Shown here piece by piece: positions 1 through 10,017 of a stretch of 64,000 nucleotides of DNA. The stretch is from Larix kaempferi (lineage: Eukaryota > Streptophyta > Pinopsida > Pinales > Pinaceae), in NCBI GenBank assembly GCA_027924585.1, contig BSBM01001138.1, positions 7,426,001-7,490,000 on the forward strand, in the 5' to 3' direction. The notes under the pieces were generated by a model, which worked only from the letters and a program-made list of their open reading frames with translations, was not told the DNA's origin and made no database searches. Both the position numbers and the translations under genes were made by a program. The first letter of the stretch is position 1; every line of letters starts with the position of its first letter.

Positions 1-313
1 AAGCACACACACAACCCAGTCAAAAAAATCTTATGTTTCAATGTTTCTAAGTATATTGCTTTCATGTTCAACAATTTTTGAAATACATCCCCAGATACAT
101 GGTACGATGTCCATAAATAATATGATAATTGTGCAATAAAACTTACATCAATTAAATGTAGAAGTTGTAAAAAATATACACTAAATTATTATTTTTTGTA
201 TAATATGACGGTCATTTGAAATTGAATGTCTTTAACCAATGCCCCATTTTTGAACAAGGCTCGAGATAATTCAACAGATAACACAACATTATTTTTATAG
301 TTATATCTCTCTC

Positions 314-837
314 TTATGAACCGTCAAATTTCCAACTAGTTGGCATTTTCAAGCAGTTTTCCTTGCTATTATCTACTGAAAGATATTTCCCTTCAGCTAT
401 AAACAACATGTCCATTTTTTTATAAATATCTTCATATTGGAAAAGTACATCCTTGAACGACTTTTTGTATATGTTCAGTGCTTCACCAAAATTATAGTAT
501 GCAGACATTGAGTAATTATAAATAGTACTAAGTTTACATTTCTCTCGACGCCAAATAAATGCAAAGTATTCATTCTTCAGCCATTCAAATATACCAAGGA
601 ATTTTTTATTTCCATGTTGTCGAGCGAGGAAAACCATAGAGCAACGTCGAAATGTTCTCTGGCAACATTGATAATATCGAGGATGAACCTCTGTGCATAA
701 TAACGATAGCAATTATGGAAAAAATGAGGTTGTTTAGAAGAATATTCAATGCTGGATAACATCCGGACTCCAAAGAGCAATCCCTCTACTCCCAATACCA
801 ATAGTTTCTTTTGTGGTGATATCTGGACTGCATACAA
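314..837 (-). pseudogene. FCP1-like HAD phosphatase domain relic
   Basis: Two minus-strand frames together resemble the FCP1-homology (HAD-type) phosphatase domain of plant proteins. The upstream frame (837-577) carries SPQKKLLVLGVEGLL followed by FDVALWFSS, matching the first strand and the 'F(D/N)V(A/G)(I/V)WSS' core. The downstream frame (712-314) carries EYFAFIWRREKC, then NIYKKSFKDVL and MDMLFIAEGKYLSVDN, matching the 'LLF(V/C)WD..C', 'K.L..L' and 'NTLLIDDSPYK' blocks. The switch between frames near 595-605 implies a frameshift. The catalytic DxD of active members is not visible: the position reads GVE, and the downstream DDSP reads AEGK. So even the joined domain would probably be inactive. 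The family call comes from motif memory, not a search. No promoter or splice signals were assigned. Confidence 0.5.
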
Positions 838-1117
838 GAACCATGACTATATATATAACAAAAACAAACAACAACACTTCGTTCATGAAGTTAATGATCA
901 CAAACATGCAACCGTAAATGAATATGTTGATTTCCAAAGATTAATACAAAAATCACCCAAAATTTCGCAGATTCAAATGATTTATTAAAAGATTCACACT
1001 GAACTAATAATATGTTAGATTCAAACGAAAATAACGTCACCGAAAAAACATAAAACACATTGAATGATTTAAAATCTCGGTAGGTTACATCTTGAAATAT
1101 GCAATGATAGGTTACAT

Positions 1118-1366
1118 TTAATGGCTATCACTCAACCAGGAGAAGGCGTTGAAGGTTTTGATATCAGCTGATTCATGCATTTTACTAAAACCATGCCAAA
1201 GTCGATGTACCAATTCAGTATCTATCCTAGCGGACGATGCAATAAAGGGCTTACTCAAAATACAGTTTTCAAATGGATGTGCTTTCATGTCATCACCCTC
1301 CAAAACAATCATTGATGTATTACTTTCCGAAGTTTTCGTTGGGTACTCCTCCCACACGAGATCCAT
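1118..1366 (-). CDS. Hypothetical 82-aa ORF, possible exon
   Basis: Open minus-strand frame of 82 codons beginning MDLVWEEYPTKTSESN and ending FNAFSWLSDSH. I recognise no domain, signal peptide or membrane segment. It lies upstream of the FCP1-like relic on the same strand, so it could be an exon or N-terminal piece of that broken gene, but no joining splice sites were established. The opposite strand is also open over this stretch (1149-1397). The minus strand was chosen only because it matches the neighbouring relic. It may be non-coding. Confidence 0.2.
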   Translation of the reverse strand: MDLVWEEYPTKTSESNTSMIVLEGDDMKAHPFENCILSKPFIASSARIDTELVHRLWHGFSKMHESADIKTFNAFSWLSDSH

Positions 1367-1828
1367 ATTTTTTTGTGTATTTCCTTCTTTATCGTAGGTA
1401 CATCTCTCTCAAAACCAAAAAAATAAATTTTTTTCCCCATATGATTTTTTTGCACCACCTGCCCTCAGAATTTTTGTAAACAATGAGTTCCCCTCATTGA
1501 CCCCACATTTAGATTACCAAACCCCAATGTTGAATTTGGAAAGACATAATCCAAAAAATTGAATGACATGTGTTCGTGACTCATATGAAATTTCTTTTTG
1601 TTTAAATTCAAATTCACTTTTAGTATTTTCCTCCCACCTTTTTACTTTTTTCCCTCCAACAATATTTTTTTGATTTCCCTTTTTTTCTCTTTTGGTGTCA
1701 TTTTCTGTGACTTTCTTGCGAAATAGAAAACCTTCCATTTATAATATCAATAAATTTTTTGTATGGGGAGCTGCACATAAATATGCAGCTTGTCATTATA
1801 TATTTCAGAATAAATTTCTTTCATCAAT

Positions 1829-2179
1829 TTAAGTAGAAAATATTCTTTGTCTTTTACCTGTCAATGCCAGGCCAACATTTGAGTGGTGAGTAACATTGTT
1901 GGAGACACCGCGTTTTGAGACCAAGCCCCCTCTTGGTTCATTATTGTCCAAGCCCTCTCCTAGTTCATTATTGTCCAAGATCTCGCCTGGTTCATTATTG
2001 TCCAAGCTCTTGCTTGGTCCATTATTATCCAATGTGATTTGTTGGCTAATATCCACAGACATCGTCAATGCCAACTCTAGTTGTGGATGATCCACATGTT
2101 GAATAGAAATACAATCATCTTGACTTGGAAATTTGTAGGTATACATTTTATATAACTTTTTGCAAGTATTCAAGGTCAC
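1829..2179 (-). CDS. Hypothetical 116-aa ORF with 9-residue repeats
   Basis: Minus-strand frame of 116 codons. Residues ~50-90 are a run of near-identical nonapeptides built on LDNNEPG(E/K)x, encoded by the 27-bp tandem array at 1937-2044. Because the unit is a multiple of three, the repeat stays in frame. The flanking residues show no recognisable domain, and the repeat is acidic and Asn-rich, so probably disordered. It lies on the same strand as the relics on both sides and may be an exon of one of them. A plus-strand frame also reads through the array, so coding status is uncertain. Confidence 0.25.
   Translation of the reverse strand: MTLNTCKKLYKMYTYKFPSQDDCISIQHVDHPQLELALTMSVDISQQITLDNNGPSKSLDNNEPGEILDNNELGEGLDNNEPRGGLVSKRGVSNNVTHHSNVGLALTGKRQRIFST
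1937..2044. repeat. 27-bp tandem repeat, 4 copies
   Basis: Units begin at 1937, 1964, 1991 and 2018 with exact 27-bp spacing. Each starts TTCATTATTGTCC or a one- to two-base variant. The fourth unit is the most diverged. Confidence 0.9.
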
Positions 2180-2199
2180 TATCGCCTTTCATAATTTAG

Positions 2200-3730
2200 T
2201 TAATTTAACCACGATCTTTGAAAAATAAATTTTTACCTTCTTGTCCATCTTGTTCTCCGGTTTGATAGTTCTTTGTGGATTCTCTATCACATTCAATGTC
2301 GTCATCAGATAGTATAATTTGATTGGACGATACATGAGTGTGCTCTTTATTTGAAGTTGTAGTAGAATAGGAATTTTAACAAGTTATTGAACATAACCGA
2401 CCAAGAAAAGTAAAATACAATCAAAGAAGACATCTGAAAATGTTAATAGAAATACCTTGGTTTATACCCAATTCATGATAGAAACTGTTCATAAACAACT
2501 CTTGTCGTACTGTCGCCACAATAGAAATAACTATTCTGTCTGGCAACCTGATCAACGAACGAAGAAGTCTACCTCCTGCGTACAACGAAGTAATTGTACC
2601 TCAAGAAGAGACCTATTTGGAAACTATGTGATCCGAGAATTCCTGTGTCCTTTCTTTTGCAAAAACATGGCTTCTCGAATGTTGGCTTGGTTTTGCAACC
2701 AAGCTTAGTGCAATGGTGCACCTTCTAACTAGTAGCAGCAGTCTCAATAGCAATAAATAACAAACTACTTTAAACTACATTAATCATGGATCTATGTGAG
2801 ATAGATAAGCAAACAATGGAAATATTCTCAAAAGCAAAAACAATTGACAATATGTAAAAAATAATTTTGTATTAAGAATGGGGGCAAGCAAGTGCTTGCA
2901 ATGGTGATACCTCCAAGTGGTGAAGATTGTTGAGCAACTTCCAAGGTGAGTAGCTCCAAGCTCCAAAGGTCTCTTCTCCAAGATAGCTACAATGGTCAAA
3001 AGCTCATGAGAGATTTTGACAGCATGAGGATAGGATGATGGATGGATGGAAAGTGAGGAGCCCCTACCACCATTTTATAGTTTTTGGTGGTGGGGAATAC
3101 CATTATGGTTTTGAGGAAACCAATGGTATTGACCACCATGGTTTAGGTACCTTTTCCCTCCTTTTTCCTTTTTTGAATATTTTGAATATTTTTATTCCCT
3201 TTTTAATATTTTTGGGAATTCTGGACCCTTTTTGAGGGGTTTTTATGCTTTTTGAGGAAAAATATTCATTTTGAGTGGAAAAAGGGGTGTATTAAGGTCT
3301 TTTGGTGACCTTTTGATGGATTTAGAGGCTCAAATGGTGAAAAAGTGGACAAATGGGTCATGTGAATAAGGAAATGAGCTAGTGAACACTTTTTGGGTGT
3401 TAACATCGAACTATCATTGTTAACCTTGGGAAACAGTAAATAAATAATTGGTAGGCCCTCATCCTTCCAATCCATATCAATTTGAGAAGTAGAAAAATTA
3501 TTCTCATCCCTTACAATGCTCCAACGCTGTATAATAGAGAATCCTATAAACAAGTCCTTGGATAATTCTGTATAAACTCACTTGGTAGGATTCCATGTTA
3601 CCTTTTTTTTATTTCTTGCTGAAAAGTTTGAAAGCTTTAGAAATCATACAAGAGTTTTCCATATCAGCTAAAAAATACAAGTACATGCTGCTTCATTTGA
3701 TTCTAAGTAGTACAACAATGTAAGCATATC
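2200..3730. other. No supported gene
   Basis: Short open frames occur on both strands, none over 95 codons, and none shows a domain I recognise. Stretches at 3150-3260 are T-rich and low in complexity. I see no terminal repeats, tRNA or other RNA gene. Confidence 0.5.
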
Positions 3731-5723
3731 TTATTCTGTCCAGGGACTACCACAATTACACAAATCAACAACAACAAATTCACAGCTGACTTCCGCACCA
3801 AAAAATGCAATGGATATTAGTGTGTTGACCAAAGATGCATGATAACAACATTGACAAGCAAACTGTGAACTATCTTTGACGTTGCCAATGGACATACCCA
3901 TCCCCTCTTTATTGATATATATATTCAATATTTTCTCAATATCATTTGGTATTTTGGTACCATTATCCACTTCAGATTCTTTCTTTCTCTTTTTACTTGG
4001 AGATTTTGCTTGCTTTCCGGAGCATAAAATACTGCACAGTTGTTGGAGATGATTTGGTGCAATTTTATAGATTTCAATGACATTATGGTCAGTGAAAATC
4101 TGTGGTCGAATAGTTTGAACATCATGAACTTTGAAATATTCAACGATCGAATGCATGGTTGACCTCTTGTCCTTGATTCACTTGCAATATTGATAAAGTC
4201 TCCGTGCAAACGTTTTTTTTCGACTGAGGTTCTCATCCAAACCGATCCGTTGATTATATTGTCTGCCACAATGGTCAATTCATCTTCATCAAGATCATGC
4301 AATGGTCTAAAAAAATTAGAGCCATGATTCTTTATTTTATTTTGAACAAAATCATCCCGAGTGATGCTCTTGGGTGAACATGGGAAGAAACCAGTTTTGT
4401 AAAGCTTGAGTACAGACATCCATTTGCTCCACAGTCGATCCGATGCAAAACAAGAGTTAGCTTGTCTTTAAGGCTGTCCTTTGTTTGAACAACAAAGATA
4501 TCCATACATTCAGCTTGGAAAGACTACAAACATATAAAATTGAAGATAATATTTAATTTGCTAATTTCATAACACAAGAAGCAATCTAAAGACTTTGATT
4601 GATAAGAAGAAAAATTCTATATGTGCCAAGCATCACTGGAAACATTTCCCTTTCCCAGGTGGGATGGCCTACCGCAGGATATCCATTTCTCCCTTGCTTT
4701 TACAACCCGAGAAATGAATGGAGTGTCTGCAAATTCCTTGTTTGATAAATTTTGTTGTTTGCATCATTTGCTGATAATGTGTTGAGGAACATCTTTATGT
4801 AGAAGACGAGCTATTCAATGTCCATTCCTTGAATGGACCGATTTATATGAATCATCTTCAATGATTCTTTTTTGCGCAGAAATAGTATGCTTCCCATCCA
4901 ATATATAAAAATTTACTGATGGCAAATTAATTTCGTCTTCATTTCTAGGAAGAAATCCTAATGTGGTATCTTTATCGAAAGGCAATAGAATAACATCTCT
5001 CAATGTTGTTGTAAATGTATGGAGAAGAGATACAACCATCTTTTACATGACCTCCTCACCAACTTTTCGACATTGTAACCGCGGAGGCGCAACAACACAT
5101 CTTGTTACGTTAATACAAAAAACTTTCTCATTGAACAAAAAGTATTTGATCTTCCATTGTTGAAATTCTTTTGAACTTTCGAAGCTCTTAGTCGCTTTCC
5201 GCATCATTGCTTTAGAAGCACTTGATTTGAGTGGTTTGAAGGAAAATTTGTCCACATATTTTACAATATGATGGAGAAATGTTCTTCTAAGGTAGATAAG
5301 AATATTTTCATGGCCTACATTTGTCAACTTCTTTTCAAAATTCATGTAATGCAATACAGACAAAGTTTTCGCAGCCAGAATTCTTTTCTTCCATACCGAC
5401 AAAATTCCTTTCTTCAAAGATGAAGCAGTATTAATTCCGAAACAATTAGAAACATCATACGAGGGAAAAACCCACCCTTGATTCGCACAGGAAATCGGAT
5501 CTGGATTGGGACCACTTTTCATTAGATCTGGTTGATAATTACAAACCATAAGATCAACATGTAGAAGGAAACATAGGTCTCTCTTGACCACTTCAACTTG
5601 AACTCGCAATAATTCGTCAGAAATGGGATCCGCAGATGTCAATATTCCAGCTCTAGTTTGAGATCCATCCTCATCCAAGGAGAATAGATATAAATCCGGG
5701 TACAAATTATTTGGTTCATCCAT
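3731..5723 (-). pseudogene. Broken hypothetical protein, possible ParB-like motif
   Basis: A run of minus-strand frames reads as one damaged gene. The first 226 codons (5723-5043, starting MDEPNNLYPDLYLFSLDEDG) end at a TAA. The same frame then resumes immediately as a 74-codon stretch (5039-4815). That stretch contains LLPFDKDTTLGFLP and FYILDGKHTISAQKRI. The second motif resembles the '(D/G)G.H....A.K' core of ParB/sulfiredoxin-like folds, a weak resemblance only. Further debris follows (4419-3925 and 4156-3731) in different frames, with a Lys-rich patch PSKKRKKE and a Cys-rich C-terminus. Multiple stops and frame changes mean it is not expressed as one protein unless introns were missed. 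Family not recognised with confidence. Confidence 0.45.
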
Positions 5724-5829
5724 CTCAACATAACATCCATGCTTGAATAAACCAAGGTTCTAATCTTTTAACAATTCAAGGAACGAGATTTCCTGGTATT
5801 GACTAAGGCTCAACAATGCATACATGCTT

Positions 5830-6059
5830 TATCTGCAAAACAATAAATATTAAGTAGTTAATATAAGAATGCATACAATGTTTATAATTATAAATTAGTG
5901 TTTTAATATTAGATGTATAATTGCAAATGTTCATGCTAATGATTGATGGTTAAGGAACGACCCCTCATTTTCAAAATCAATTGATTGATTAAGAACAAAT
6001 CTGCTAGCATTATCCATAAGAGATCGAATGCACATTTTATAGAGTCATTTGAGATAGGA
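5830..6059. other. AT-rich spacer, nothing identified
   Basis: No open frame above 60 codons. No repeat relationship to the rest of the window was noticed until the R430-related fragment begins at about 6060. Confidence 0.4.
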
Positions 6060-6734
6060 TCGATCATAGAAGGAGCGATCATCATAGAAGGGGCGACCGA
6101 TCCTTCTTGTCGGAAGTCAGGATAAATATTGTTTCTATTTTATAACTTAGCCAATGTCCCAATCCCTACTATTTACCTTGGAAGTCAGAAGTTGGGAATT
6201 GCTAGCCCAGCCTTCGTAGATTAAATATTTTTAGATTTCTCTCGAAACTGAAGGTGCGGTGACCCTTCTTTTGCCCAGTATTATTTTTATAATAGTTATA
6301 GACTACAAGAAGGGGAGGCCGAATCTTCTCTGATTTTAGAGAAGAGTCTGCAGCTGATTGCGTAGACTAGTACTGTTACCCTTCCGAGATAATAAAAGAA
6401 CAGTTCCTGTGGACGTTGTTCCCGCATGGGGTGAACCACATAAATCAGTGTGTTTATGTGTATGCTTTTATGACAAGTTTTGTATACGATTTTATGTGAG
6501 TTTATGTATTTACCTTCATATGTATGTGAATGGTAATCGCACATTGAGTAATTGGAATACAAGTGCATGATTGTGAAGAAGAAACACTTAGTTTGATGAA
6601 TTCGTAGCTAACTGGTGAATACAATAGAGATTCAGCGTAGTTCTGTATATTGCGATATATGTGAAGTGCGAAGTCATCTGTTATTATATCCCATTATTAG
6701 CTCTTAAATAGAACATTAAGCGAATATGTTAACC
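6060..6734 (+). repeat. R430-related fragment plus 490-bp tail, copy 1
   Basis: From 6060 to ~6340 the sequence follows the order of the R430 family: GAAGGGGCGACCGATCCTTC, then CCCTACTATTTAC, CTTCGTAGATTAAATATTTTT, CCCAGTATTATTTT, and AGACTACAAGAAGGGG. From about 6241 to 6734 it also matches 9090-9573 as a diverged direct repeat ending GTTAACCAC in both. The three main R430 blocks do not share this tail. What the tail belongs to is unknown. The LTRs of a decayed element are one option, a segmental duplication another. Confidence 0.75.
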
Positions 6735-7447
6735 ACATCTGCGCATTGCCATGGTTACAGAAGCTTTGTTCTGTAACCCCCCATATTCGCTTCGGGTGAG
6801 ACTTCAACCCGTTTACAAGGTTATGACGAAGGGGCCAGTGAAAGGAGTTTTGTTGTGTCAACACTGGGATTGCCACGAAAGGAAGAACTGCACACCCACT
6901 TGAAATCATGGCTCACCCACCTAGAAACTGTTCTCACCAGGCGTCTTTCCCTTGGAAAGCTAACAATCAAGAGAGTGAGATAGTAAATACTGATGAGGTC
7001 ATGGTGGGCAGTATTAAAGACGTTCCAGTTCTCAATGTACTGTCTCATTAACTTTCACTCTCGGCTCTTTATTATCTAGTGTGTGAACCCTTGGTGCTCC
7101 CTCCCCAAGCTTCTTGAGATGACGGTTCGATAGTTCATCACCTTTATTTGCTATTTGTTGCATGTTCCTGCTCCCGAGGGCTCTACTCCCACTCCGCTCA
7201 CATGTGAGCTTTATATTTATGCAATGAATCATCTGCGAGGTACCTATAGGTGAGGCATTGGTCATGGCGTTGGTCGGACTGCTATCTCTCTGGACAAGGA
7301 TAAGGAATACATCAACGGATACAATGACAATGTTTTAGCTTTTGTTCGCAGGCTGGTCGACGATTGGGAAGCTAGTTGGGTCGCAGAAATTATAGCCTCT
7401 GGAAGCCAAGGTAATGACAAATAAATTACTAATAGATAATCAAGAAC
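6735..7447 (+). other. Interval between direct repeats, no intact gene
   Basis: A short plus frame begins at an ATG near 6908 (reading MAHPPRNCSHQ) and ends after about 50 codons. Scattered coding-like remnants follow, for example DNVLAFVRRLVDDWEASW near 7330. The composition is more GC-rich than the surroundings. It may be the damaged 5' part of whatever encodes the 7448-7816 ORF. No domain recognised. Confidence 0.3.
6753..6778. other. Perfect 10-bp stem hairpin
   Basis: GGTTACAGAA (6753-6762) and its exact reverse complement TTCTGTAACC (6769-6778) flank a 6-base spacer. It lies just inside the right boundary of the 490-bp repeat, at the start of the unique interval. No run of T follows, so it is not a canonical terminator. 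Role unknown. Confidence 0.7.
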
Positions 7448-7816
7448 ATGCTGGGCAACCTAGTTGAAGAAATGTTGGAAAATTGGAACATGGCCAAAAT
7501 ATCCATTATGGACACCAGGACTCACCTGATTCAGTTGGATGAAATGCTTGCAACCCTAAACTCCAGTTTGGCTAGTGGAAAGTATTCCTTCATTGGAAAA
7601 TCCACTCCTCTCCGCGATTATGGTCTTGACGCTCTTGGTCTTAGCAATGAGATCCCTGAAGGTAAAGTTAGTACACAGAATGAAGGCGTCACCATGGAAA
7701 CTGGAGCAACCGCCTCAGGGTCCACACTGCATGAGTCGCATGGTGTTGCTGTAGAGGTCTCTGCCTCTGTCATGGGAACCCCCTCTGGGTCGGGAGCTCC
7801 TGCTGCAGTTTTCTGA
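7448..7816 (+). CDS. Hypothetical 122-aa ORF, element-associated
   Basis: Plus-strand frame of 122 codons starting MLGNLVEEMLENWNMAKI. Residues 1-45 are predicted helical. The rest is Gly/Ser/Thr/Ala-rich and probably disordered, ending TPSGSGAPAAVF. It stops 10 bases before the target duplication of the solo LTR at 7831, so that LTR did not truncate it. A similar layout, helix or coiled coil followed by a Ser/Gly/Pro tail (SVGSGQSTPAAGTP), occurs at 26.7-27.1 kb. That suggests, but does not prove, related mobile-element proteins. No known domain. Confidence 0.35.
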   Translation: MLGNLVEEMLENWNMAKISIMDTRTHLIQLDEMLATLNSSLASGKYSFIGKSTPLRDYGLDALGLSNEIPEGKVSTQNEGVTMETGATASGSTLHESHGVAVEVSASVMGTPSGSGAPAAVF

Positions 7817-7825
7817 TAGGGGGCC

Positions 7826-7830
7826 CCTCC
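7826..7830. repeat. Target-site duplication CCTCC, left
   Basis: CCTCC directly precedes the TGTTGATG start of the solo LTR and is repeated exactly at 8466-8470 after its ...TTTAACA end. Confidence 0.9.
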
Positions 7831-7958
7831 TGTTGATGTATATGTAACTTCGGAATGTATTTCACATATATGTATATTGTATTCCTATAGAGATGTTATT
7901 ATTCCTCTATATGGAAGTGTCGTCATTTATATTGTAAGTGTCGTAACTTATACTTGAT

Positions 7959-8100
7959 GGGTTATTAGACCACCTTGTTGGGGTCGGCCCTGTATAAGTC
8001 ATGTGGGTCGAAGGGTTATTAGACCACCCTATTGGGGGTCGGCCATGTGGGTCAAAGGGTTATTAGACCACCCTATTGGGTGTCGGCCCAGTCAGCATTA
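7959..8100 (+). repeat. Three-copy repeat in LTR U3
   Basis: GGGTTATTAGACCACC recurs at 7959, 8013 and 8057, each followed by a (T/A)TTGGG..GTCGGCC block. Spacings are 54 and 44 bp. Repeated blocks upstream of the TATA-like element resemble retrotransposon enhancer repeats, though no activity can be shown here. Confidence 0.8.
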
Positions 8101-8156
8101 TGTTAAGTGGTTAAGTTGAGGCCGACCTAGTTGAGTAAAGGTCAAGTCAAGTTAGT

Positions 8157-8170
8157 GGATAAATAGAGAG
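8157..8170 (+). promoter_or_regulatory. TATA-like element in solo LTR
   Basis: GGATAAATAGAGAG lies in the middle of the solo LTR, downstream of the three-copy repeat and upstream of a pyrimidine-rich stretch. This is where an LTR core promoter is expected. Position and sequence only; no transcription evidence. Confidence 0.4.
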
Positions 8171-8465
8171 TGTGTCTCTCTCATTTTATACATTCTATTC
8201 TCTCAGTCACACTGTGGAGAGTGGCGCACTTGTGGAGGAGGAGGCTCCGCTGCTAGGAGAAGACTATCTCTTGTATTCTGGTTGTATCATTGCTCTATCT
8301 ATCTCTGAGGAAGTTATTGGGGTTTTTCACCTTTATGGTTTTCCCCAAGTAAACTCGGTGTCTCTTTTGTGCTTGCATTATTGTGTCCATGAATGATATG
8401 CTGTACATGTTGTTCTCTCAGTTAAGATCCTAGATCAGATTGAAGTAAATTCTGAAAGTTTAACA

Positions 8466-8470
8466 CCTCC
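8466..8470. repeat. Target-site duplication CCTCC, right
   Basis: Exact copy of 7826-7830, immediately after the solo LTR. Confidence 0.9.
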
Positions 8471-8737
8471 CCTTGAAACCTCTTTTCCTATTCCTACCAC
8501 CATAGATTCTCTGCACTTCAAAAGAATTTGGAAATATGATGGCAAAGCTTCAACTCCTCGCAAGACGGAACCTGTACTGCCCAAACTCCTGTTATAGGGC
8601 TGGGAAGAATATTTCGTTGGAAGGAGTCCAATTATCGAAGACAAACCTAGCCCCCAGAGTGTAGAAACAAACACTTAGGACGGCTCTGGCTGTCTCATGT
8701 TCTTTTTGTGACAGTCAGCGTATCTGTTTTTTTTTGT

Positions 8738-8980
8738 TTAACAGTCTACTATATTGTGCTGGTTTATTTTCTGGGTTGTTTTGTAAAGGCTCATATCGAA
8801 CTTGGTCACCATGGATGGGTAATTTTTGCTCTATTGTTAATCTTCCTAGCATTTTTTGTTTAATAGTCTACTATATTGTACTGGTTTTGTTTTTGGGCTC
8901 TTTTGTAAAGACTCATATCGAACCTGGTCACCATGGACAAGTAATTTCTTCTTTACTGTTAATATTCCTAGCATTTTTGC
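8738..8980 (+). repeat. Tandem duplication, ~121 bp x 2
   Basis: The segment starting TTTAACAGTCTACTATATTG at 8738 repeats from 8860 as TTTAATAGTCTACTATATTG. Both copies run through CTCATATCGAAC.TGGTCACC to CCTAGCATTTTT. Copies differ by scattered substitutions, so the duplication is not recent. A short A-run (ACAAAAAAAAA, ~9078-9088) follows just before the second 490-bp repeat. It could be a retroposed 3' end. Confidence 0.85.
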
Positions 8981-9089
8981 AGGTCTTGGGTGGTGTTCTC
9001 ATCACCCCATACCACCTAGAATGGCTAGCCAACTTGTAATTTTGGTTCCCCTTCTATAAATATATATTTGCAGTTTTACAAAAAAAAAT

Positions 9090-9573
9090 GGTGTGGCCGA
9101 CTGTTCTTTTTCCCAGTATTATTTTCACTATAGTTCTAGACTACAAGAAGGGGAAACCGACTTTTCTTTGATTGTAGAGAAGAGTCCATAGCTGATTGCG
9201 CAGAATGGTACTATTAACCTTCTGAGATAATAAAAGAATAGTTCCAGTGGACGTAGCTTCCGCATGGGGTGAACGACGTAAATCAATGTGTTTATGTGTA
9301 TGAGTTTATGACATGTTTTGTATATGAGTTTATGCGAGTTTATGTATTTACTTTCATATGTATGTGAATGGTAATTGAACATTGAGTAATTGGAATACAA
9401 GTGCATTATTGTGAAGAAGAAACACTTAGTTTGATGAATTCGTAGCTAACTGGTGAATACAGTAGAGATTCAGCGTAGTTCTGTATACCGTGATAGCTGC
9501 TAAGTGCGAAGTCATCTATTATTCTATCCCATTAGTATATGTTAAATAGAACGTTAAGCGAAGATGTTAACCA
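9090..9573 (+). repeat. 490-bp direct repeat, copy 2
   Basis: Matches 6241-6734 from GGTGTGGCCGACTGTTC to GTTAACCAC with many scattered substitutions. Unlike copy 1, it is preceded by an A-run rather than by R430 sequence. The two copies flank about 2.36 kb that includes the solo LTR. Confidence 0.8.
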
Positions 9574-10017
9574 CCTGGGAAAACATCTAACTAGGATGAA
9601 TCTGCATTAATTTTAAAGAAAGAACATTGACAATATTTAAATGTGTGGATTAGAGCATATAAAATGAATTCTAACTCACATATTACAGTCAAATATGAGG
9701 CAAAGCGATAAGATGGTGTAATACAAAATACATTCACAAAAAGAGAAATTAAAAGACTAAAGAAAGTGACAACATATGAATCTCTATTTCCGATAGACTT
9801 GTACTTCTGCTCTTCATTAATGTCTTGAAAAAATATTACATCACTGTATTTTTTTCTCTCAGATCCAACCCCTATTAATTTGTAAAATCAAAATTTATAC
9901 AAAACGTTCTTTGAATTCTTTGCTAAAAAAAGAAATTTCAAATAAATCTCTCTACTGTAACACTCAGGAAGTTAACAAGGAACCGCAACGTCATTTAAAG
10001 GTAAGACACCTGAATAT
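9574..10017. other. AT-rich spacer, nothing identified
   Basis: No open frame of note and no repeat relationship seen elsewhere in the window. Confidence 0.4.

Larger units (their letters stand above)
7831..8465 (+). mobile_element. Solo LTR, 635 bp
   Basis: The segment starts TGTTGATG and ends GTTTAACA, giving TGTT/AACA terminal inverted repeats. It is flanked by perfect 5-bp duplications CCTCC. It has no coding capacity, and no second copy occurs in the window. The inside looks like an LTR: a U3-like part with three copies of a GGGTTATTAGACCACC repeat, a TATA-like ATAAATAGAG near 8159, then a U5-like part. This is the expected product of recombination between the two LTRs of an LTR retrotransposon. 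The family is not determinable from the LTR, and orientation is inferred from the TATA position. Confidence 0.85.

Noticed and set aside
6241-9573. Calling the 490-bp repeats LTRs
   Set aside because: No TG/CA ends, no PBS, no purine tract, and no target duplication at the outer edges.
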